Assembly: GCF_000282635.1 (NCBI RefSeq)
Contig: NZ_AKIW01000008.1
Coordinates: 1 to 33,918 of the forward strand
Direction: 5' to 3'
DNA length: 33,918 nt
Source of the DNA: Variovorax sp. CF313
GTDB taxonomy: Bacteria; Pseudomonadota; Gammaproteobacteria; Burkholderiales; Burkholderiaceae_C
A program made the position numbers and the translations under genes. The notes below the pieces were generated by a model that was given only the letters and a program-made list of their open reading frames with translations, was not told the origin of the DNA and ran no database searches. Below, one piece after another: positions 1 to 7,831 of the stretch (positions are counted from its first letter, which is position 1; each line of letters starts with the position of its first letter).

Positions 1-159
1 GGCATCTCGGGTGCGATCCAGCACCTGGCCGGCATGAAGGATTCCAAGGTGATCGTGGCGATCAACAAGGACGAGGAAGCGCCGATCTTCTCGGTGGCCG
101 ACTACGGGCTCGTGGCCGACCTGTTCACGGCGGTGCCGGAACTGGTGAAGGCGCTCTGA
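1..159 (+). CDS. etfA: Electron transfer flavoprotein alpha subunit, C-terminal end (5' truncated)
   Basis: This is the last 52 codons of a gene that begins before the window. The visible protein starts [16 protein letters not shown] and includes [20 protein letters not shown] and a VADLF segment. This is the conserved FAD-binding C-terminal block of the ETF alpha subunit. The family shuttles electrons from acyl-CoA dehydrogenases to ETF-ubiquinone oxidoreductase, which fits the acyl-CoA dehydrogenase gene directly downstream. A strong intrinsic terminator follows 23 bp after the stop codon, so the etf operon probably ends here. The identification rests only on the C-terminal part, but the motif is very characteristic. 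Confidence 0.93.
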   Translation, partial: GISGAIQHLAGMKDSKVIVAINKDEEAPIFSVADYGLVADLFTAVPELVKAL

Positions 160-181
160 CCGCACCGGCGCAATGAGCCAG

Positions 182-206
182 AGGGCATCGTTCGCGATGC
201 CCTTTT
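182..206 (+). terminator. Intrinsic terminator after etfA
   Basis: A perfect 9-bp stem, AGGGCATCG (182-190) paired with CGATGCCCT (195-203), has a TTCG tetraloop and is followed by a short T run (203-206). It lies between the etfA stop and the acyl-CoA dehydrogenase start. It should end the etf transcript and partly insulate the downstream gene. Confidence 0.8.
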
Positions 207-233
207 CGTATCCGCTGTATCTGGAGACAAGAC

Positions 234-2024
234 ATGAGCTACACCGCCCCCCTCAAGGACATGCTGTTCGACATCGAGCACCTGGCCAACATCGGCGAGA
301 TCGCGAAGCTGCCGGGCTTCGAAGACGCCGGCCTCGAAACCGCGCAGGCCGTGCTGGAGGAATGCGCGCGCTTCAACCAGGATGTGGTCGCGCCCCTGAA
401 CGTGGCGGGCGACCGCAATCCCTCGTCGTTCAAGGACGGCGCCGTCACCACCACGCCGGGCTTCAAGGAGGCCTTTGCGCAGTACGTGTCGGGTGGCTGG
501 CAGGGCCTTCAGCATCCGGCGGACTTCGGCGGCCAGGGCCTGCCCAAGACCATCGGCGCGGCCTGCGGCGAGATGCTCAACTCGGCCAACATGAGCTTCG
601 CGCTGTGCCCGCTGCTGAGCGACGGCGCCATCGAGGCGCTGCTCACGGCCGGCTCCGACGAACTGAAGGCGGTGTACCTCGAAAAGCTCGTGAGCGGCCA
701 GTGGACCGGCACGATGAACCTCACCGAGCCGCAGGCCGGCAGCGACCTGGCCATGGTGCGCAGCCGCGCCGAGCCGCAGCCCGACGGCACCTACAAGGTG
801 TTCGGCACCAAGATCTTCATCACCTACGGTGAGCACGACATGGCCGAGAACATCGTGCACCTGGTGCTGGCGCGCGTCACCGGCGCGCCCGAGGGCGTGA
901 AGGGCATCAGCCTGTTCGTCGTGCCCAAGTTCCTCGTGAACAAGGACGGCTCGCTCGGGGAGCGCAACGACGTGCACTGCGTGAGCATCGAGCACAAGAT
1001 GGGCATCAAGGCCTCGCCCACCGCCGTGCTCCAGTACGGCGACCATGGCGGTGCCGTCGGCTACCTCGTGGGCCAGGAGAACCGCGGCCTCGAATACATG
1101 TTCATCATGATGAACTCGGCCCGCTACGCCGTGGGCATGCAGGGCATCGCGATTGCCGAGCGCGCTTACCAGCACGCTGTGGCCTACGCCAAGGACCGCG
1201 TGCAGAGCCGCCCGGTCGACGGTTCCATCAACGCCAGTGCGCCGATCATTCACCATCCGGATGTGAAGCGCATGCTGATGACGATGCGCGCCTACACCGA
1301 AGGCTGCCGCGCGATGGCCAGCGTGGCCGCCGCCGCCTACGACGCCGCGCATCACCATCCCGACGCCGATGCGCGCAAGCAGAACCAGGCCTTCTACGAA
1401 TTCATGGTGCCGCTCGTGAAGGGCTACAGCACCGAGATGAGCCTCGAAGTGGCTTCGCTGGGCGTGCAGGTGCACGGCGGCATGGGCTTCATCGAGGAGA
1501 CGGGCGCGGCGCAGTACTACCGCGACGCGAAGATCCTCACGATCTACGAAGGCACCACCGCGATCCAGGCCAACGACCTCGTGGGCCGCAAGACCGCGCG
1601 CGACGGCGGCCGGACCGCGAAGGCGATTGCCGCGCAGATCGAGAAGACCGAGGCCGAACTCGCCAAGAGCGACAGCGCCGCTGCAGCCGCCGTGCTCAAG
1701 CGCCTGAAGGCTGCGCGCGAAGCCTTCGTCGAAGTCGTCGATTTCGTCGCGGGCCAGACCAAGGCTTCGCCCAACGCCGTGTTCGCAGGCAGCGTGCCCT
1801 ACCTGATGCTCGCGGGCAACCTCGTGGCAGGCTGGCAGCTTGCGCGCTCGCTGATCATTGCGCAGGACCTTGCCTCGCGCAGCTTCGATACCGACTTCAT
1901 GCTGGCGAAGATCGCCACCGCGCGCTTCTATGCCGAGCACATCCTCAACAAGGTGCCGGGCATGCGCGACAGCATCGTCGACGGCGCCGAAAGCGTCACG
2001 GCGCTCGCGCTCGAGGCTTTTTGA
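234..2024 (+). CDS. Acyl-CoA dehydrogenase with C-terminal extension domain
   Basis: This 596-residue flavoprotein should catalyse alpha,beta-dehydrogenation of an acyl-CoA and pass electrons to ETF, whose alpha subunit ends just upstream. The FAD/substrate motif LTEPQAGSDL lies near residue 165. The motif IYEGTTAIQANDLVGRK contains the catalytic-base glutamate at residue 439. The protein is about 200 residues longer than ordinary short- and medium-chain enzymes. The excess forms the extra C-terminal helical domain typical of the 590-600-residue group that also includes the DMSP-related DmdC enzymes. The start ATG at 234 follows a purine-rich GGAGAC ribosome-binding site. The exact acyl substrate cannot be read from sequence. 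Confidence 0.93.
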   Translation: MSYTAPLKDMLFDIEHLANIGEIAKLPGFEDAGLETAQAVLEECARFNQDVVAPLNVAGDRNPSSFKDGAVTTTPGFKEAFAQYVSGGWQGLQHPADFGGQGLPKTIGAACGEMLNSANMSFALCPLLSDGAIEALLTAGSDELKAVYLEKLVSGQWTGTMNLTEPQAGSDLAMVRSRAEPQPDGTYKVFGTKIFITYGEHDMAENIVHLVLARVTGAPEGVKGISLFVVPKFLVNKDGSLGERNDVHCVSIEHKMGIKASPTAVLQYGDHGGAVGYLVGQENRGLEYMFIMMNSARYAVGMQGIAIAERAYQHAVAYAKDRVQSRPVDGSINASAPIIHHPDVKRMLMTMRAYTEGCRAMASVAAAAYDAAHHHPDADARKQNQAFYEFMVPLVKGYSTEMSLEVASLGVQVHGGMGFIEETGAAQYYRDAKILTIYEGTTAIQANDLVGRKTARDGGRTAKAIAAQIEKTEAELAKSDSAAAAAVLKRLKAAREAFVEVVDFVAGQTKASPNAVFAGSVPYLMLAGNLVAGWQLARSLIIAQDLASRSFDTDFMLAKIATARFYAEHILNKVPGMRDSIVDGAESVTALALEAF

Positions 2025-2064
2025 GCCCCGCCCCGTGTCGCCCACCTGACGGGCGGCAGGGGCT
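2024..2064 (+). terminator. GC-rich nested stem-loop between the acyl-CoA dehydrogenase and the flavin oxidoreductase
   Basis: AGCCCC (2024-2029) pairs with GGGGCT (2059-2064), enclosing a second stem CGCCC (2039-2043) / GGGCG (2051-2055). It is followed by a CT-rich rather than T-rich tail. It could act as a weak terminator or a transcript-stabilising element. A TATAAA box (2074-2079) lies just downstream, but no well-placed -35 is visible. Confidence 0.4.
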
Positions 2065-2104
2065 CCTCTCTCTTATAAAACCGACATCCATTTACGGAGA
2101 CAAC

Positions 2105-3067
2105 ATGTCCAAGCTACCCCCCGTCCTCGCGAACCTGCCGCTGCCGATCATCGGCTCGCCGCTGTTCATCATCAGCAACCCCAAGCTCGTGATTGCGCAA
2201 TGCAAGGCCGGCGTGGTCGGCTCGATGCCCGCGCTCAACGCGCGTCCCGCGGCGCAGCTGGAAGACTGGCTCGCGGAGATCACCGAGGAACTCGCGGCCT
2301 ACAACAAGGCCAATCCGGACAAGCCAGCCGCGCCGTTCGCCATCAACCAGATCGTGCACAAGAGCAATGACCGCCTCGAGCACGACATGGAAATGGTCGT
2401 GAAGTACAAGGTGCCGATCGTCATCACCTCGCTGGGCGCGCGCACCGACGTGAACGACGCGGTGCACAGCTACGGCGGCGTGACGCTGCACGACATCATC
2501 AACAACAAGTTCGCGCAGAAGGCGATCGAAAAGGGCGCCGACGGCATCATCGCCGTGGCGGCCGGCGCCGGCGGCCACGCGGGCACGAAGAGCCCGTTCG
2601 CGCTGGTGCAGGAAATCCGCCAGTGGTTCGACGGCCCCATTGCACTGTCGGGCTCCATCGCCACCGGCGGCGCGGTGCTTGCGGCGCAGGCCATGGGCGC
2701 CGACTTCGCCTACATCGGCACCGCCTTCATCGCGACCGAAGAGGCGCGCGCCAGCGAGGACTACAAGCAGGCCATCGTCGACGGCACTTCCGACGACATC
2801 GTCTATTCCAGCCTCTTCACGGGCGTGCACGGCAACTACCTCGCACCCAGCATCGTCGCGGCCGGCATGGACCCGGCCAATCTGCCCGAAGGCGACGTCA
2901 AGACCATGAACTTCGGCGGCGGCGAAGGCAGCAAGGCCAAGGCCTGGAAAGACATCTGGGGCTCGGGCCAGGGCATCGGCGCCGTGACCGAAGTGGCGAG
3001 CGCCGCGGCCTTCATCGAAAAGCTCAAGCGCGAATACCAGGAAGCAAGGCAACGGCTCGCGCTTTGA
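2105..3067 (+). CDS. Nitronate monooxygenase-family FMN oxidoreductase
   Basis: This 320-residue TIM-barrel flavoprotein belongs to the 2-nitropropane dioxygenase/nitronate monooxygenase family. The family oxidises nitronates with O2, and some members are enoyl-ACP reductases or of unknown substrate. Diagnostic segments are the N-terminal PLPIIGSPLFIISNPKL, the glycine-rich AAGAGGHAG with the family's active-site histidine, and the phosphate-binding SGSIATGGAVLAAQAMGADF followed by IGTAFIATEEA. The start at 2105 (MSKLPP) is chosen because ACGGAGAC precedes it and homology begins there; the reading frame is open further upstream. Its proximity to an acyl-CoA dehydrogenase is common in beta-proteobacteria, but the physiological substrate is unknown. 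Confidence 0.9.
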   Translation: MSKLPPVLANLPLPIIGSPLFIISNPKLVIAQCKAGVVGSMPALNARPAAQLEDWLAEITEELAAYNKANPDKPAAPFAINQIVHKSNDRLEHDMEMVVKYKVPIVITSLGARTDVNDAVHSYGGVTLHDIINNKFAQKAIEKGADGIIAVAAGAGGHAGTKSPFALVQEIRQWFDGPIALSGSIATGGAVLAAQAMGADFAYIGTAFIATEEARASEDYKQAIVDGTSDDIVYSSLFTGVHGNYLAPSIVAAGMDPANLPEGDVKTMNFGGGEGSKAKAWKDIWGSGQGIGAVTEVASAAAFIEKLKREYQEARQRLAL

Positions 3068-4239
3068 CTTCAGCCGCGAACGGCGCGGCGCCTGCTGCCG
3101 GCGCGCCGTCGTCATCCGTGGGGCGCATGCCGCTGCTCGATGCGGCAAAGGGCATCGCCTGTGCGGTGATCGTCGGACACCATCTTTCGCGCTACGGCCC
3201 GATGCCAGCCGGCGCGTATGCGCTCGCGCCCGATTTCTTCGCCTGGCTGGCCGACGAGGGCCGGCTGGCGGTGCAGGTGTTCCTTGTGATCGCCGGCTTC
3301 CTGGCGGCCGCCAGCCTTGCGCCTGACGGCCTGCTGCGCGTGGAGCGGCCGGTGACGCGCATCCTGCAGCGCTATGGGCGGCTGGTCATGCCATACCTTG
3401 CTGCGCTCACGGTGTGCGTGCTGGTCGCGGCGGTGGTGCGGCCATGGCTCGACGAGGAGGTGGTGCCCGCGGCGCCGACCTTCGGGCAGTTGGTCGCGCA
3501 TGGATTGCTGCTGCAGGACCTGCTGGGCTTCGAGTCGCTGTCGACGGGTGTCTGGTACGTGGCCATCGACTTCCAGCTGTTTGCATTGGCGCTGGCGCTG
3601 GTGGGCCTGCCCACGCTGCTGCAGCGCTCGAGCGGTTCGCCGCCGCCGGGCGCGCAGATGCGCTGGATGCCCGTGGCGCTGGTGGTCGGCCTGGCCGTGG
3701 CTTCGCTCGTGCTCTTCAACCGCAACGCGGGGCTGGACGACACCGCCTTCTATTTCTTCGGAACCTACGGCCTGGGCATGCTGGTGTTCTGGATCGGCCG
3801 CGCCACGCGCGCCAGCACCTGGCAGAGCGCCGTCGCGCTGATGGCGCTGGTGGGAGCAGGCGCGCTTGCCCTCGACTGGCGCAGCCGCATCGCGACCGCG
3901 CTGGTCACGGCGCTGCTGCTGGCCGTCGCGCAGCGCCGGAACTGGCTGTCGCCGCCCCATTGGCCTGCCGTGGCCATGCCGTTGCTGCGGCTGGGGCGCA
4001 TGTCTTACTCGCTGTTCCTGATCCACTTCCCGGTGCTGCTCGCCACGAATGCGGCGGTCGCTAATTCCGGGCCGCACGGCGCGTGGTTCGATGCGGCCGG
4101 CCTCGTGGCGACCTTCGGCCTGTCGGTGGCCGCGGCGGCGCTGCTGTATCGCTGGGTGGAAGCGCGCCCTGCCTCGTGGCGCGCGGTCTTCGCGCTGTTT
4201 GCCGCGCTGCTGGTCAGCGGAATAGTCGTTTCTCATTAA
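3064..4239 (+). CDS. Acyltransferase 3 family integral membrane protein
   Basis: This protein of about 391 residues starts with a short Ala/Ser-rich cytoplasmic stretch, then RMPLLDAAKGIACAVIVGHH. This resembles the first helix and catalytic-region histidine of acyltransferase 3 (OafA/NodX/OpgC-type) O-acyltransferases. About ten hydrophobic segments follow. A late MSYSLFLIHFPVLL matches the family pattern '(S)YSLYLxHxP'. The TTG at 3064 overlaps the preceding stop codon (TTGA), suggesting translational coupling. ATG at 3127, directly before the homology, is the alternative start. The family acylates surface sugars or glycans using acyl-CoA; the acceptor here is unknown. Confidence 0.82.
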   Translation: MTSAANGAAPAAGAPSSSVGRMPLLDAAKGIACAVIVGHHLSRYGPMPAGAYALAPDFFAWLADEGRLAVQVFLVIAGFLAAASLAPDGLLRVERPVTRILQRYGRLVMPYLAALTVCVLVAAVVRPWLDEEVVPAAPTFGQLVAHGLLLQDLLGFESLSTGVWYVAIDFQLFALALALVGLPTLLQRSSGSPPPGAQMRWMPVALVVGLAVASLVLFNRNAGLDDTAFYFFGTYGLGMLVFWIGRATRASTWQSAVALMALVGAGALALDWRSRIATALVTALLLAVAQRRNWLSPPHWPAVAMPLLRLGRMSYSLFLIHFPVLLATNAAVANSGPHGAWFDAAGLVATFGLSVAAAALLYRWVEARPASWRAVFALFAALLVSGIVVSH

Positions 4240-4346
4240 AGGACAGGCGCGCCCGCGCAGGCGCACTGGCCGAATCTTCCTGAACCGGTTGCGCTCGAGC
4301 GCTGGAGCGTGCAGTCTGCGGGCTCGTCAGTCACTCCCGTCTCCGG

Positions 4347-4378
4347 TATGATTGTGGAAATTTCAGTAAATACTGAAA
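4347..4378 (+). promoter_or_regulatory. Putative cyd promoter with palindromic operator
   Basis: A near-consensus -10 box TATGAT (4347-4352) is followed at the expected transcription start by a perfect inverted repeat, TTTCAGTA (4361-4368) AA TACTGAAA (4371-4378). The region is strikingly AT-rich against its surroundings. A dyad sitting on the start site is the usual layout for a repressor operator. No good -35 box is seen, which would fit a promoter needing an activator. The bound protein is unknown; the GbsR-type regulator beyond cydX is the obvious candidate, by inference only. Confidence 0.5.
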
Positions 4379-4395
4379 ATACACGAAAAAAAGGA

Positions 4396-6084
4396 ATGAC
4401 CAAGCACTCGCCACTCCGATCGCCGCTGCGGGCTTTCGCGTCGCCCGACGTCGGCGGGATGGTGCAGGGCGCCGCGGCGCTGTTCTGGCTGCCGCAGGCG
4501 GCGCTGCTGGCGATGGCGGTGCAGGGGCTGGCGTCGGGTCGCGGTTTGGCGGCCGTGACCTGGCCCGCCGGTGCGATCCTGTTGCTCGGGCTGCTGCGGG
4601 CAGGCTGCGAGGCCTGGGGCGCGCGCCGGACCTTCTCCCGGGCGCGCGCGCAGCTCACGGTGCTGCGCGCGCAAACAGCCGCGGCGCTGGCCGGCGGCTC
4701 GCCGCTGGATCGCGGCCGCGCGCCTTCCGGGCTGGCCGCCAGCGTGCTCGCCGAGCAGGCCGAGGCGCTGGTGCCGTACCTGGTGCGCTACCAGCCCGCG
4801 CGCTGGCGCGCGACGGTGGTGCCGATCTTCATCCTGTGTGCGGTGGCCGCCTTTTCGTGGGTGGCCGCGCTGGTGCTGCTGGTCGCGGCGCCGCTCATTC
4901 CGGTCTTCATGGCCATCGTCGGCTGGCGTGCCAAGGCGGCGAGCCAGGCGCAGATGGTGGAGATGGGCGGCATGAATGCGTTCCTGCTCGACCGGCTTCG
5001 CGGGCTGGCGACGCTGCGTGCGCTCGATGCGGTGGAGGCCACGGCGCAGCGGCTGGACGATGCCGCGCAATCCCTGCGCCGGCGGACGATGGCGGTGCTG
5101 CGCATTGCGTTTCTCTCGTCGGCCGTGCTGGAGCTTTTCTCGGCGCTGGGTGTGGCGATGGTGGCCGCCTACGTCGGTTTCCACTTGTTGGGCACGCTCG
5201 GCTTCGGCACCTGGGGCCGGCAGCTGAGCCTGGGCGAGGGGCTGTTCGTGCTGCTGCTGGCGCCGGCATTCTTCGAGCCGCTGCGTGAGTTGTCGGCGGT
5301 CTGGCATGACCGGGCTGCGGGCGAAGCGGCGCTGGAGGCGCTCGGCCGCTTGCAGCGCAACGAACTGCCGCTGCCTGGTGCGAACGCTTCGCTGACGCGC
5401 GCAGCGATGGCTCCGACCGGCGGGGCACCGGCCGTCGCCGTCCGCAACCTGCATTTCTCCTGGCCCGGTGAGCCGCAAGAAGTCTTCGAAGGCTTCGAGC
5501 TTCGCGTCGCGGCCGGCGAACACATCGCGTTGATGGGGCCCAGCGGCTCGGGCAAGACGGCCTTGCTGTCCTTGCTCGCAGGCCTCGTGCCCGCGACGCG
5601 CGGCGAGATCTCGGTCGGCGGCGTGGTGCTCACGGATCGCACGGTGACGGCGCTGCGCCAGCGTATGGCATGGATGGGCCAGGCACCGCACGTTTTCGCC
5701 GGCTCGGTCAAGACCAATGTGGCGTTGGGGCGCGCGGAGGTGGGTACCTCGGAGGTCGCCGAGGCGATGCGCTTCGCGTCGCTCGACGCTGTGGCGCAGG
5801 CGCATCCCGGCGTGGCGATCGGAGAGGGCGGCCATGGCCTGTCTGGCGGAGAAGCCGTGCGGCTCGCGCTCGCACGCATCGCGGTGCATCCGCATGCCGA
5901 CCTGCTGCTTGTGGACGAACCGACGGCCCACCTCGACACCGAAACGGCCGAGCGCGTGGCCGATGCGCTGGTGGCGCTGGCGCGCGGCAAGACCCTCGTC
6001 GTCGCCACGCACGACCAGGTGCTGGCTGCGCGCATGGACCGTGCAGTGAACCTTGGCACCGAAGCGATGGAGAGGGCAGCATGA
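4396..6084 (+). CDS. cydD: Thiol reductant ABC exporter subunit CydD
   Basis: This 562-residue half-transporter has an N-terminal membrane domain (about six helices) and a C-terminal ATPase. It has Walker A GPSGSGKT (residues 381-388), signature LSGGEAVRLALARI and Walker B LLLVDEPTAHLD. With CydC it forms the heterodimer that exports glutathione/cysteine and supports heme insertion into cytochrome bd. The start ATG at 4396 is chosen because it follows the operator and homology begins there. Its AAAGGA ribosome-binding sequence is unusually close to the ATG; an in-frame ATG at 4348 would lie before the dyad. The stop overlaps the cydC start by 4 bp (ATGA). Confidence 0.93.
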   Translation: MTKHSPLRSPLRAFASPDVGGMVQGAAALFWLPQAALLAMAVQGLASGRGLAAVTWPAGAILLLGLLRAGCEAWGARRTFSRARAQLTVLRAQTAAALAGGSPLDRGRAPSGLAASVLAEQAEALVPYLVRYQPARWRATVVPIFILCAVAAFSWVAALVLLVAAPLIPVFMAIVGWRAKAASQAQMVEMGGMNAFLLDRLRGLATLRALDAVEATAQRLDDAAQSLRRRTMAVLRIAFLSSAVLELFSALGVAMVAAYVGFHLLGTLGFGTWGRQLSLGEGLFVLLLAPAFFEPLRELSAVWHDRAAGEAALEALGRLQRNELPLPGANASLTRAAMAPTGGAPAVAVRNLHFSWPGEPQEVFEGFELRVAAGEHIALMGPSGSGKTALLSLLAGLVPATRGEISVGGVVLTDRTVTALRQRMAWMGQAPHVFAGSVKTNVALGRAEVGTSEVAEAMRFASLDAVAQAHPGVAIGEGGHGLSGGEAVRLALARIAVHPHADLLLVDEPTAHLDTETAERVADALVALARGKTLVVATHDQVLAARMDRAVNLGTEAMERAA

Positions 6085-7793
6085 AGGCGTCGCCTCTCGT
6101 CGCTTCGAACTGGCGCGATCTGCGCCTGGTGCTGCGCCCCTTCCTTGCCGCGCAGCCGCGTCCCCTGCTGCTGGGCTGCCTGCTCGCGGCAGTCACCGTG
6201 CTTGCAGGCATGGCACTGCTGGGGCTTTCGGGCTGGTTCATCACCGCGACCGCATTGGCCGGCCTTCATGCAGCCACCGCCTTCACCTTCGACGTGTTCA
6301 TGCCGTCGGCCGGCATCCGCTTGCTGGCGCTCGGCCGTACGGCATCGCGCTACGGCGAGCGGCTAGTGACACACGACGCGACCTTCGCCGTGCTCGCCGC
6401 GCTGCGCGTTCGCCTGTTCCGCGGCTGGGCCAAGGCCGAGGCGGCGCGCGAACTGCTGATGCGCCCGGCCCGCCTGCTGTTTCGCCTGACGGCCGACATC
6501 GATGCGCTGGAGTCGCTCTACCTTCGCCTGTTCGTGCCGGCCGCTGCGACATTGGGCGCTGCATTGCTGGCGGGCCTCGTGCTCGGCTTCATGCACGCCG
6601 GCATGGGCATTGCGCTGATGCTCTGGCTCGTGGTCGTCGGCTGGGGCATCGCGTTCCTCGTCGCAAGGCGCGCGCGCCGACCGGCCGTGCAGCGGGCGCA
6701 TGCCATGGAAGCGCTGCGCGCACGCGCGGTCGACCTCGTGGCGGGGCAGGCCGACCTGGTGATGGCAGGCCGCATCGGCGCACAGCGCGAGGCATTGATG
6801 AATGCCGATATGCACCTCGCCAAGGCGGACCTCGTGCTGAACAAGCTCGAAGCGGCGGCTGGTCTGGCCTATGGCAGCGCAAGTACCCTGACCCTCGTCG
6901 GCGTGCTGCTGGCCGTCGGCGTGCTGGCAGGCGAGGGCGCCATCGGCGCGCCCGCTGCGGCGCTGGCACTGTTGGTGGCACTCACTGCGGCCGAACCTTT
7001 CGCGGCCTTGCGCCGTGGTGCGCTCGATGCGGGCCGCACGTGGCTGGCGGTGCGGCGCCTTGCACCGCGCATGACTGCGCAAGGCAACGAGGTTGCCGCG
7101 GCACAAGAGCGTGACGCGGCCTTCGCGGTGGAGCTGAAGGGCGTCACGGTGGTTCACCCCGGCAGCCGCACGCAAGTGTTGCGCGACGTGTCGCTGACCC
7201 TGGACGCAGGCGAGCGCGTCGCACTGATCGGCGCAAGCGGCGCCGGAAAGTCCACGCTGCTCGCAGCGATCGCCAACGAGATCACGCCACAGTCCGGCAG
7301 CACGAGCGCGCAGCCCGCTTGCCTGCTTACGCAGCGCACCGAACTGTTCCAGGACAGCCTGCGCAACAACCTCCGCCTTGCAGCCCCCGACGCCACCGAC
7401 GAGCAATTGCACGCCGCACTGCGCGCCGCAGGTCTCGAAAGCGACGTGCGCGCGATGGCCGCCGGCCTTGGCACCCGCCTCGGCGAGGGCGGCCTCGGCC
7501 TCTCGGGCGGGCAGTCGCGCAGGCTCGCACTGGCGCGCCTGCTGCTGCGCCCCGTACCGCTCTGGCTGCTCGACGAACCGACCGAGGCGCTCGATGCCGC
7601 TACCGCGCACGACGTGCTGCATCGCCTCGCGCAACACGCCGGCCGACGCACCTTGCTGATCGCCACGCACCTGCGCCGCGAAGCCGCGCTGGCCGACCGC
7701 ATCGTGTGCATGCACCAGGGCTGCATCACCGCCGACCTGCGGCGCGGCAGCGGTGCCTTCGACGCTGCGCTGCGCAGCCTGCGGCCGGATTGA
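6081..7793 (+). CDS. cydC: Thiol reductant ABC exporter subunit CydC
   Basis: This 570-residue partner of CydD starts at the ATG overlapping the cydD stop. The N-terminal six-helix membrane domain includes a conserved LGLSGWFITATALAG segment characteristic of CydC. The ATPase domain has Walker A GASGAGKS (residues 384-391), signature LSGGQSRRLALARLL and Walker B LWLLDEPTEALD. The CydDC heterodimer works at the inner membrane to export thiols and keep the periplasm reducing enough for cytochrome bd assembly. It lies 38 bp upstream of cydA in the same operon. Confidence 0.93.
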   Translation: MKASPLVASNWRDLRLVLRPFLAAQPRPLLLGCLLAAVTVLAGMALLGLSGWFITATALAGLHAATAFTFDVFMPSAGIRLLALGRTASRYGERLVTHDATFAVLAALRVRLFRGWAKAEAARELLMRPARLLFRLTADIDALESLYLRLFVPAAATLGAALLAGLVLGFMHAGMGIALMLWLVVVGWGIAFLVARRARRPAVQRAHAMEALRARAVDLVAGQADLVMAGRIGAQREALMNADMHLAKADLVLNKLEAAAGLAYGSASTLTLVGVLLAVGVLAGEGAIGAPAAALALLVALTAAEPFAALRRGALDAGRTWLAVRRLAPRMTAQGNEVAAAQERDAAFAVELKGVTVVHPGSRTQVLRDVSLTLDAGERVALIGASGAGKSTLLAAIANEITPQSGSTSAQPACLLTQRTELFQDSLRNNLRLAAPDATDEQLHAALRAAGLESDVRAMAAGLGTRLGEGGLGLSGGQSRRLALARLLLRPVPLWLLDEPTEALDAATAHDVLHRLAQHAGRRTLLIATHLRREAALADRIVCMHQGCITADLRRGSGAFDAALRSLRPD

Positions 7794-7831
7794 CTTCAGA
7801 ACGGGAAAACAGGGAACACAAAGGAAGACTC

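Noticed and set aside
102..2045. 647-codon open frame on the minus strand
   Set aside because: It is antisense to the acyl-CoA dehydrogenase, and its product is a His/Ala/Arg-rich composition typical of the complement of GC-rich genes.
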